This document shows positions 1-7,040 of a DNA stretch of 64,000 bases, one piece after another. How positions within the stretch are numbered: position 1 is the stretch's first letter; each line of letters starts with the position of its first letter. Under the pieces are notes generated by a model that saw only the letters and a list, made by a program, of their open reading frames with translations, was not told the DNA's origin and ran no database searches. Position numbers and translations under genes: made by a program. This stretch comes from Streptomyces zingiberis (lineage in GTDB: Bacteria; Actinomycetota; Actinomycetes; Streptomycetales; Streptomycetaceae). The stretch lies in contig NZ_JAATEN010000016.1 in assembly GCF_012034935.1 (NCBI RefSeq), forward strand, positions 89,817 through 153,816, written 5' to 3'.

Positions 1-138
1 GCCGTAGAGCCGCCCGGCCGCGCCCGCCGGCGCCTCCCACGCGCGGGGGGCCACGGCGGGGTGGACGTACAGCGGTACCAGCAGCGTGCCGACCCCGGGC
101 GGGGGGTGGCCCCGTCCGTTCTCCGCGTCCCCGGTCAT
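1..138 (-). CDS. Spherulin-4/GH135-like glycosidase, N-terminal part only
   Basis: Only the first 46 codons lie in the window; the frame is open to base 1. The N-terminus carries the strand LLVPLYVHP followed by a Trp, the opening of spherulation-specific family 4 proteins, which start with a VPLY-x-YP strand. The fungal member Sph3 (GH135) cleaves N-acetylgalactosamine-containing galactosaminogalactan. ATG at 138 has a GGAGAGG ribosome site about 10 nt upstream. No signal peptide is visible in this stretch, so the protein may be cytoplasmic or start elsewhere. It is the last visible gene of the minus-strand polysaccharide cluster, 161 bp after the epimerase gene. The active-site acids are outside the window, so the family call rests on a short match and on context. 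Confidence 0.6.
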   Translation of the reverse strand, partial: MTGDAENGRGHPPPGVGTLLVPLYVHPAVAPRAWEAPAGAAGRLYG

Positions 139-299
139 GCCGGCCGTCCTCTCCGTGCCGTCGCGCCTCTGTGCCGTCGCGCCGCACGCGCCGTCACAGC
201 CGTCATACCGCCGCGCCGCGCGCCGCCGCCGCTCCCCCGCGCCGCCACCGGCCGGCGCGCACGGCCCGCCGGCCGGCGGCGGACCGTGCGGGCCGTCCG

Positions 300-1217
300 T
301 CACCGCGGTCCGTGGCCCGCCGGGAGGGCGGCCCCCGCCGCCCCCGCGGCCCACAGGTCCCGCAGCGAGGTGTCCAGGCCGTACTCCGGCCGCCAGCCCA
401 GCGCGGTGGCCGCGGACCGGATGTCCGCCCGCTGCCAGGAGACCGCCGCCGACCGCTCCGGGCCCAAGCCGCGCTCCGTCAGCCGGCCGCGGAAACCGGC
501 GGCCCGGACGAGCCCGTCGGCGACGGCCCGGACCGGCCGGGCCTCACCGCCCCCGATGTTGAGGATCCGGGGCAGCGGTGCGGGGGCCGTGACGGCGGCC
601 GTCACGGCGCGCGCCACGTCCCGGGCGTCCACGAAGTCACGGTGGGCGGAGAGATCCCCGACCACGACGGTGCCCCCGGGCCCGGCCCGCCGCAGTTCGG
701 CGGCGAGCCGGCCGGGCAGGCCGCCTTCGGGCGCGCCGGGCCCGACCGGGTTGAAGACGCGCAGCACCACGGCGTCCAGCGGCGCGCCGCTGACGGCGAG
801 AGTGCCCGCGAGTTTGGTCGCCGCGTAGAGGCTGGTGGGGGTGGCGGGGTCGGTCTCGGCGAGGGACCGGCCCTCCTCGGCCGGCCCGTACTCCCCCGCC
901 GAGCCCAGATGGACCAGCCGGGCGGCGGGCGCCGCGCGCTCCAGCGCGGCGCAGAGCACGGCGGGCAGCCGGGCGTTGAGCCCGGCCAGCCGTACGGCGC
1001 CGCCGCCGACGGCGCCCGCGCAGTTCACCACCGCGTCGGGGCGGAGCGCGCCGAGCGCCTCGGCCAGCGGTTCCACACCGGTGGCGGCGAGGTCGAGGGA
1101 GAGGTCACCGGCGGGCGAGCGGCCGCCGCGGAGCACCCGCGCGCCCGGCAGGGCGCGCAGGGACTCCACGGCGTGCCCGCCCAGGAAGCCGCCGGCCCCC
1201 AGGACGAGGACGCGCAT
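300..1217 (-). CDS. NAD-dependent epimerase/dehydratase (SDR extended)
   Basis: A 305-residue extended short-chain dehydrogenase/reductase acting on a nucleotide sugar. The Rossmann motif GAGGFLGG is at residues 7-14, the catalytic set is a Ser before EYG and YAATK (Y-x3-K), and a late RDFVDARDVA block binds substrate as in RmlD/GalE-type enzymes. The substrate cannot be read from sequence; in this cluster a UDP-hexose or UDP-HexNAc epimerisation or reduction is likely. ATG at 1217 lies 9 bp after the stop of the nucleotidyltransferase gene, so the two are one transcript. It is the second to last visible gene of the minus-strand exopolysaccharide operon. Confidence 0.85.
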   Translation of the reverse strand: MRVLVLGAGGFLGGHAVESLRALPGARVLRGGRSPAGDLSLDLAATGVEPLAEALGALRPDAVVNCAGAVGGGAVRLAGLNARLPAVLCAALERAAPAARLVHLGSAGEYGPAEEGRSLAETDPATPTSLYAATKLAGTLAVSGAPLDAVVLRVFNPVGPGAPEGGLPGRLAAELRRAGPGGTVVVGDLSAHRDFVDARDVARAVTAAVTAPAPLPRILNIGGGEARPVRAVADGLVRAAGFRGRLTERGLGPERSAAVSWQRADIRSAATALGWRPEYGLDTSLRDLWAAGAAGAALPAGHGPR

Positions 1218-1226
1218 GACGGGCCG

Positions 1227-1940
1227 TCACGCTCCCTTCATCAGCCGGCCGCGGAAGCCGGGGAACTCGGCGTTGGCGCGGTCGTAGTCGTCCGGCCGGC
1301 CGATGTCGAGCCAGTAGCCGTCGAAGTCGTAGGCGCGCGGCGGGGTGCCCTCCCGCAGCAGGTCGAGCACGAGCTCGTCGAAGCCGAGCGGCAGTCCGGG
1401 TGTGTAGCGGGCGAGGGCGCCGCGGGTCACGCCGTAGACGCCCATGGACACCCGGTAGTCCATGCTCGGCTTCTCGGAGAAGCCCACGACCCGCCCGGAC
1501 TCGGTGGTCAGCACGCCGAAGTCGATGCTGACCCGGCGGGCGTAGGTGGCGATGGTCAGCGGCGCCGCCCCGGTCCGGTGGTCCCGGAGGAGGTCGGCGA
1601 AGTCCAGGTCGGTGAGGATGTCGCCGTTCATGGCGAGGAAGTGCTCGGGAAGCCGGTCGAGCACGGTGAGCAGCGGGCCCATGGTGCCGAGCGGGCTGTC
1701 CTCGCTGATGTAGCCGACGCGCAGGCCCCACCGGGAGCCATCGCCGACGTAGGCGCGGATGATATGGCCGAGGTGGCCGATGGCCAGGGTGCAGCTGGTG
1801 AAGCCGGCCGCGGCCAGCTGGCGCATCACGATCTCCAGGATCGCGTGCTGGTCGCCGATGGGGACGAGGGGCTTGGGCAGCGCGGTGGTGTACGGGCGCA
1901 GACGGACGCCCTTGCCGCCGGCCAGGATGACTGCGTGCAT
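1227..1940 (-). CDS. Sugar-1-phosphate nucleotidyltransferase
   Basis: A 237-residue NTP_transferase enzyme that joins a sugar-1-phosphate to an NTP to give an activated sugar. The N-terminus has the family signature AGGKGVRLRPYT followed by PKPLVPIG (pyrophosphorylase loop and Lys), and a later NGDIL supplies a metal-binding Asp. It lacks the left-handed beta-helix of GlmU/ADP-glucose types, so it resembles short RmlA/ManC/HddC-like forms. The base and sugar specificity are not decidable. It lies between the LegB-type dehydratase (173 bp upstream) and the epimerase (9 bp downstream), which fits precursor supply for the glycan made by the neighbouring PelF-like transferase. Confidence 0.9.
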   Translation of the reverse strand: MHAVILAGGKGVRLRPYTTALPKPLVPIGDQHAILEIVMRQLAAAGFTSCTLAIGHLGHIIRAYVGDGSRWGLRVGYISEDSPLGTMGPLLTVLDRLPEHFLAMNGDILTDLDFADLLRDHRTGAAPLTIATYARRVSIDFGVLTTESGRVVGFSEKPSMDYRVSMGVYGVTRGALARYTPGLPLGFDELVLDLLREGTPPRAYDFDGYWLDIGRPDDYDRANAEFPGFRGRLMKGA

Positions 1941-2113
1941 CAGGGGTCGTGCTCCTCTCGGGGGATCGGGTGACGGCCGCGGCCACCGGGTGTGCCGGGA
2001 CGGGCGGGCCGTCCCCGGGGTGACCGCCGCCCGTGGTGACCGCCGCCGGTGGTGGCCGGCGCCGGAGGTACGGGGCGACGCACGGGGTGGCGCCGGAGGT
2101 GCGGGGACGCGGT

Positions 2114-3289
2114 TCAGACGTTGTAGCGGTCGGTCTTGTAGCGGGCGAGGTTGGCGGGATCGCGGAAGAAGTCGATGGTGCGTTCCAGCCCCTCCTCGAG
2201 GGTGTGCGCCGGGACCCAGCCGGTCGCGGCGCGCAGCCGGGAGGCGTCGCAGACCAGCCGCATGACCTCGGACTCGGCGGGCCGGGCCCGCTGCCCGTCC
2301 TCGACCGGCCGCAGCTCGGCGTCCATCAGCTTGGCGATGAGCAGCACCAGGTCGCCGACGGAGATCTCCCGCCCCGTGCCGGCGTTGAAGGTGCGGCCCA
2401 CGACGTCCGCGGCGGGGGCGGTGCCGACGGCGAGGAAGGCCGCCGCGGTGTCCTCGGCGTAGAGGAAGTCGCGGGTGGGCCGCAGATCGCCGAGGCTGAT
2501 CTCGCGGCGCCCGGCGGCCGCCTGGCCGATCACGGTCGGGATGACGGCGCGCATGGACTGGCGCGGGCCGAAGGTGTTGAACGGCCGGAGGGTCACCACC
2601 GGGGTGCCGAAGCTCGCGTGGTAGCTGTCGGCCAGCCGGTCACCGCCGGCCTTCGACGCGGCGTAGGGCGACTGGGTGTTGATCGGGTGGTCCTCGGTGA
2701 TGGGCACCGTGCGGGCGGTGCCGTAGGTCTCGCTGGTGGAGGTGTGCACCAGCCGCGGGATCTCCAGGTGGCGCACCGCCTCCAGCACGTTGAGGGTGCC
2801 GGTGACGTTGGTCTCCACATAGCTGTGCGGGGCCCGGTAGGAGTACGGGATCGCGATGAGCGCGGCGAGGTGGTAGACGGCCCCGGCGCCGGCGGCCAGC
2901 CCGTGCACGGAGCCGGGGTCGCGGACGTCACCGAGCACGACCTCCACCTGGTCGGTGACCTCCGCGGGGAGCGTCTCCAGCCAGCCGAAGGAGGAGAAGG
3001 AGTTGTACTGCACCATGGCCCGCACCCGGTGCCCCGCCGCGACGAGTCTCTCCACCAGGTGGGAGCCGATGAACCCCTCGGCCCCGGTGACCGCGACCGG
3101 CGGGCCGGACGGTCCGGGCGCCGGGGCGGGCGGTAAGGCGGTCCCCTCCGCGGGCGATCCGGCCGCCGGCGGAGGGGGGCCGGCCGGAGGAGCGGCGGGC
3201 GCGGACGGGCCGGCCGCGGCCGGTGGGGGGGCCGGTGAGGGGGCCGGTGCGCCACCCGTGAGGGCGGCCGGGCCGGTGGCCTCGGACAT
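2114..3289 (-). CDS. NAD-dependent 4,6-dehydratase, LegB type
   Basis: A 391-residue nucleotide-sugar dehydratase/epimerase. After about 70 residues of Pro/Ala/Gly-rich sequence come the NAD motif GAEGFIGSH, the block YNSFSSFGWLE that is typical of LegB-type 4,6-dehydratases, the catalytic TSTSETYG and YAASKAGGD (Tyr-x3-Lys), then RPFNTFGPRQS. LegB enzymes act on UDP-GlcNAc in legionaminic acid routes; here it more likely feeds the local glycan. The start is the ATG at 3289, preceded by GAGGAG 5 nt upstream; the frame is open much further but that part overlaps the next gene. The low-complexity N-terminus is unusual for the family. Upstream, 263 bp separate it from the membrane protein gene. 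Confidence 0.88.
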   Translation of the reverse strand: MSEATGPAALTGGAPAPSPAPPPAAAGPSAPAAPPAGPPPPAAGSPAEGTALPPAPAPGPSGPPVAVTGAEGFIGSHLVERLVAAGHRVRAMVQYNSFSSFGWLETLPAEVTDQVEVVLGDVRDPGSVHGLAAGAGAVYHLAALIAIPYSYRAPHSYVETNVTGTLNVLEAVRHLEIPRLVHTSTSETYGTARTVPITEDHPINTQSPYAASKAGGDRLADSYHASFGTPVVTLRPFNTFGPRQSMRAVIPTVIGQAAAGRREISLGDLRPTRDFLYAEDTAAAFLAVGTAPAADVVGRTFNAGTGREISVGDLVLLIAKLMDAELRPVEDGQRARPAESEVMRLVCDASRLRAATGWVPAHTLEEGLERTIDFFRDPANLARYKTDRYNV

Positions 3290-3552
3290 GGGAACTCCTC
3301 TTCGTGTCGGGCCGGCGCCAGGGGCGGCGCCGGGTCGCGCGGAGCCGGCGCGGGGCGCCGGGCTCGTGGTCCCGCACGGTCTCCGTCCGGCGGCCGGGAC
3401 GGGCCGCACGGTGGTGGCGCACGGGACAGGGGCGGCCGGGCCGGTCGGCGCGAGCGGTCGCGGAACACGGCGGACGGCGGTGGGTGGCGGACGGTGGTCC
3501 GGTGGTCGGGTTCCGGTGCCGCACTCCCTTCGGCGGTGGGGACAGCGATGGC

Positions 3553-5136
3553 TCAGCGGTGGGCCGTGGCGCGGCCCAGGGTGGCGACGGCGGTGACGAG
3601 CAGGGCCGCGGCGGCGCAGGCGAGGACGGCCATCTGCACCGCGGCCGGTCCGGAGATCCCCAGGGCCGCCGCGGCGCACTCGGCGGCCGCGGCGAGCAGA
3701 CAGACCACGGCGGGGATCCGGGCCTTCCCGAACGCCTGGAGCAGCAGCCCGGTCCACAGCACCGCGCCGAGCGCCAGCCCGGCGAGGAGGGGGGCCGGCT
3801 CCGGGGGCGCGCCCCGCCCCAGCGCGGCCTCCGCGGCCGCCTGCAGGGCGGCGAGCAGCGCCAGATATCCGGCCAGGCACACCAGCACCGCGCCCCCCGC
3901 GCGCCGCCGGAGGGCGCCGGTGCTCCGGCTGCGCCGCAGGGCGGCGTGGGTCAGCGAGCGGAAGCGGTGGAGCAGCCACTCGGCGGCGCCCATGCTCGCC
4001 GTCAGCGCCAGGACGGCGGCCCCGGCCGGGCCGGGCGTGCCGCCCCCGAGGGCCGGCCACAGGCCCTCGCCGAGCACGGCGACCGCGGTGAGCACGGCGC
4101 ACCCCAGCCCGAACAGCCCGTACGGGACGGACGCGGCGGGGCCGGGCGGGCCCGCGCCGGGCGGTGAGGTGTCCGGCTCCAGCGCCGCGTCCCGCAGTTC
4201 CCGCACCGCCGCGACCGGGGCCGCGGCCGCGGTGAGCAGCGGCAGCGCGATCCGCGCGCCGGGGGACAGCCCGGTGACCCCCAGCGCCACCGCCCCGGCG
4301 GCCGGCGGGAGCAGCACGGTGAGCAGCAGGCGCTCCCGCCCGAGGACCAGCAGCACGGTGGCCGACGCCAGGTACAGCGACTGCCCGGCGGCGAAGGCGA
4401 GCGTCCCGCCCGGGACCGGGCCGGGGAAGACGAGCGCGGCCAGCAGCCCGGCCAGCGCGGTCAGCGGCGCGCCCGCCCGGAGGCTCCGGGCGGCGGCGCC
4501 GCGGCCGCCGGACGCCATCCGGGCGTAGGCGCGGTGCGCCACGGCCTGGCTCCAGGCCCAGACGGTGACGGCGGAGGCGGCGAGCGCGCCCGTCCCGGCG
4601 GGCAGACCCCAGGTGCCGGTGCCGGGGCCCGTGGCGTAGGGGGCGGCGAGGAGGCAGCCGAGCCCGGGCAGGGTGAACACCGCGCCGCGCAGCAGGAAGC
4701 GCCAGGGGCGCACGGCCCAGGGGTCCGGGGCGGGCCGCGGCTCCGGGTGGCGGCGGGGCACCCGGTGGTACAGCTCGGCGGCGAGTTCGAAGGCGTCCCG
4801 GCGCCCGTACCCGGCGGCGGCCCGCTCGTCGGTCAGCCCCTCGGCCTCCAGGACGGCGGCGATCTCGTCGGGGTGCACGGCCCCGGCGCAGACGTCCGCG
4901 AGCCGCTCTGCGAGGTCGTCGAGCGGGTCCGGGCGGGCCCAGGAGGGGGCGGGCCGTGGCGGGTCTCCCCCGCCCGGCCCGGGGAGCACGGGCACGCTCC
5001 CGCCGCCCGTTCCCCGGGCGGGCCGGGCGGGGCCGGTGGGCGTGCCCCGGCGGCCCCGTAACGGGACCGGTGGCGCGGGGGCGTCCTCCTCCGGGAGGGG
5101 CGGCGGTCCGGGGACCAGCCGCAGCGGGCCACTCAC
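3553..5136 (-). CDS. Polytopic membrane protein, PelG-like candidate exporter
   Basis: A 527-residue integral membrane protein. Residues 1-60 are Pro/Gly-rich, residues 60-125 form a soluble acidic segment (with DDLAERLADV and DAFELAAELYHRVP), and the rest holds about 12 hydrophobic helices. No catalytic motif is visible. Its GTG start (5136) overlaps the stop of the PelF-type gene by 4 nt, with GGAGGT just upstream, so the two are translationally coupled. In Pel systems PelF partners the 12-helix PelG, which suggests that this is the transport partner. That is inference: I do not recognise PelG sequence signatures. A general polysaccharide exporter or an unknown membrane protein are alternatives. 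Confidence 0.75.
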   Translation of the reverse strand: MSGPLRLVPGPPPLPEEDAPAPPVPLRGRRGTPTGPARPARGTGGGSVPVLPGPGGGDPPRPAPSWARPDPLDDLAERLADVCAGAVHPDEIAAVLEAEGLTDERAAAGYGRRDAFELAAELYHRVPRRHPEPRPAPDPWAVRPWRFLLRGAVFTLPGLGCLLAAPYATGPGTGTWGLPAGTGALAASAVTVWAWSQAVAHRAYARMASGGRGAAARSLRAGAPLTALAGLLAALVFPGPVPGGTLAFAAGQSLYLASATVLLVLGRERLLLTVLLPPAAGAVALGVTGLSPGARIALPLLTAAAAPVAAVRELRDAALEPDTSPPGAGPPGPAASVPYGLFGLGCAVLTAVAVLGEGLWPALGGGTPGPAGAAVLALTASMGAAEWLLHRFRSLTHAALRRSRSTGALRRRAGGAVLVCLAGYLALLAALQAAAEAALGRGAPPEPAPLLAGLALGAVLWTGLLLQAFGKARIPAVVCLLAAAAECAAAALGISGPAAVQMAVLACAAAALLVTAVATLGRATAHR

Positions 5137-6671
5137 CGGGCACCTCCCGCCGCCAGCAGGGGCCCGTCCGGGACGGCCGCGGGGGCCGCGCCCGGCGCCG
5201 GGACCGCACCGGGCGCGCCGGCTCCCCGCGCCGGCGCGCACAGTTCCCGGTAGATGTCCCGGAAGGCGCTGATCGTCTTGCGGAGCGTGAACTGCTCGAT
5301 GACCCGCAGCCGGGCCCCCTCCCCCATCCGGGCGCGGCGCTCGGGGTCGCGGAGCAGTTCCAGCGCCGCCCGCCCCATGGCGTCCGGGTCGCGCGGGGCG
5401 ACCACCAGGCCGCAGTCGCCGACGGCCTCGCGCACCCCGCCGACGTCCGTGGACACCGTGGCGCGGCCACAGGACATGGCCTCGATGAGGGTGAACGGGA
5501 AGCCTTCGCTGATGCTGGAGAGCATCACGACGTTCCCGGCGGCGTAGGCGTCGCGGATGTCCTCGACCCGGCCCTCGAAGGTCACGGCGCCGGCCAGGTC
5601 CAGTTCCGCCGCCAGCTTCTCGCAGCTCTCCCGGTACCCCTGGGCGCCGCGCGGCGTACCGCCGAAGATCCGCAGCCGCGCGGCGGGCAGTTCGGCGCGG
5701 ACCCGGGCGAAGGCCCGGATCAGCGTCCCGAGGTCCTTGATGGGGTCGATGCGCCCGGCCCAGCTCAGGGTGGGCGCGGCCGGTTCGGGCCCGGCGGGCG
5801 GGAACGCCATCGGGTCCACGCCGTTGTAGACGGTGCGGATGCGGTCCGGCGGGGTGCCGCCGCGCTCCTCCCAGCGGCGGTTGTAGCGGTTGCCGGGGGT
5901 GACGAGCGCCGCCCGGCAGTAGGTCTCCGCGGCCAGCAGGCGGAAGAAGGCGAGCATGACGGCCTTGACCGGCCAGCGGTAGGGCTCGTGGCGGAAGCTC
6001 AGATAGCGCTCGCGGAGGTAGATCCCGTGCTCGGTGAGGAGCAGCGGGGTGCCGTGGCGCCGGTGGGCGAGCAGTCCGGGCAGCACGGCGAGACCGCCGC
6101 TGGCGGCGTGGCCGACCCCGCCGGGCGGCAGGTCGACCCCGAGCGGCCGCAGCGCGTGTTCCAGCAGGTCGGTGGCGTCGAGGGCGTCACGGAGCGTGGG
6201 GCGCGCGGCGGCGGTGGCGGTCCCGGGCCGGTTCCACAGCCGGACGAGGACGCGGACGGCCCGCTCGCCGCCCAGCGCCGCGGAGAGCTCCCCGCGTGCG
6301 GCGTACTCCGCGAGTTCGTACAGCGCGGGGGCGAAGCCGGCTTCGGCGGCCGGGTCGAGCAGGGTCAGCAGGAACCGTTCGTAGACGGTGAGGAAGTGGC
6401 GCAGCCGGCGCCCCCGGGGCGCGGGAACGGCCGCGGCGGGCCCCCACAGGGGCAGGCAGATCACGTCGGTGACGTTGGCGGGGAGCTGCCAGGAGAGGGC
6501 CTCCCTGCCGGTGCCGGTGACCGCGCAGATGCGGAACTCCACGTCGGGCATGCCCTGGAGCAGCTGGTCGCACCAGACGCTCACACCGCCGTGGCTGTGC
6601 GGATAGGTGCCCTCGGTGAGCAGGGTCACCGTGTCGATGCCCGTGGCCGGTGCGGCGAGGCGGGTGTGCAT
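5133..6671 (-). CDS. pelF: PelF-type GT4 glycosyltransferase
   Basis: A 512-residue cytoplasmic GT-B glycosyltransferase. It opens with the hallmark of PelF, TEGTYPHSHGGVSVWCDQL, followed mid-protein by LTEHGIYLRER (about residue 210) and the GT4 donor site with a Glu-x7-Glu pattern (SEGFPFTLIEAMSCG, about residue 387). In Pseudomonas, PelF polymerises UDP-GalNAc into Pel. Length matches the family. The chosen ATG (6671) sits 15-20 nt after a GGGGGAGA site; the frame extends upstream but with non-family Pro/Arg-rich sequence. It is followed directly by the overlapping membrane protein gene and preceded by a hairpin that separates it from the deacetylase gene, so it may have its own promoter. 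Confidence 0.9.
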   Translation of the reverse strand: MHTRLAAPATGIDTVTLLTEGTYPHSHGGVSVWCDQLLQGMPDVEFRICAVTGTGREALSWQLPANVTDVICLPLWGPAAAVPAPRGRRLRHFLTVYERFLLTLLDPAAEAGFAPALYELAEYAARGELSAALGGERAVRVLVRLWNRPGTATAAARPTLRDALDATDLLEHALRPLGVDLPPGGVGHAASGGLAVLPGLLAHRRHGTPLLLTEHGIYLRERYLSFRHEPYRWPVKAVMLAFFRLLAAETYCRAALVTPGNRYNRRWEERGGTPPDRIRTVYNGVDPMAFPPAGPEPAAPTLSWAGRIDPIKDLGTLIRAFARVRAELPAARLRIFGGTPRGAQGYRESCEKLAAELDLAGAVTFEGRVEDIRDAYAAGNVVMLSSISEGFPFTLIEAMSCGRATVSTDVGGVREAVGDCGLVVAPRDPDAMGRAALELLRDPERRARMGEGARLRVIEQFTLRKTISAFRDIYRELCAPARGAGAPGAVPAPGAAPAAVPDGPLLAAGGAR

Positions 6672-7040
6672 GGCGAACGGATCTCCCCCGGGGTGCGGGC
6701 GGGTGGTGACGGGAGCCGGACGGACGGTCCCGGAGCCGCCGGGCGGGCGGCCGGGCACGGAGGGCGGCCGGGGCGGCGGAACGGGGCGCGGACCGGGGTG
6801 TGCGCGGGCGCGGACGGGTGGCACCGGCGCGAGCCCGCCCGGGCACGGCCCGGCGGTGCCGGAGGCGCCGCCCGCGGCCGGCGGCGCGCGGCCGGAACGT
6901 TCCCGTACGGCCGCCGGGTGGCGCCCGGTGAGCTCCGGAACGGCACACGGCGGAGCCGGCACCGGGCCCGCGGTCCCCGCCGCCGGGGTGAGCCGTGGCG
7001 CTCGGCTCACCCCGGCGGCGGGCCCGGGGCCGGTGGCCCG
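6672..7040. other. Gene-free spacer before pelF
   Basis: 369 bp between the deacetylase stop and the PelF-type start. It holds the strong hairpin at 6976-7022. The open frame on the minus strand is a low-complexity extension with no family match. No clear -10/-35 pair was found, but a promoter for the downstream operon would have to lie here if the hairpin terminates. Confidence 0.5.
6976..7022 (-). terminator. Strong hairpin after deacetylase gene
   Basis: Perfect 20-bp arms (6976-6995 and 7003-7022) around a 7-nt loop, starting about 20 nt after the deacetylase stop. There is no T tract, as is common for actinobacterial terminators. It separates the deacetylase from the PelF gene and could also stabilise the upstream mRNA. 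Confidence 0.75.
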
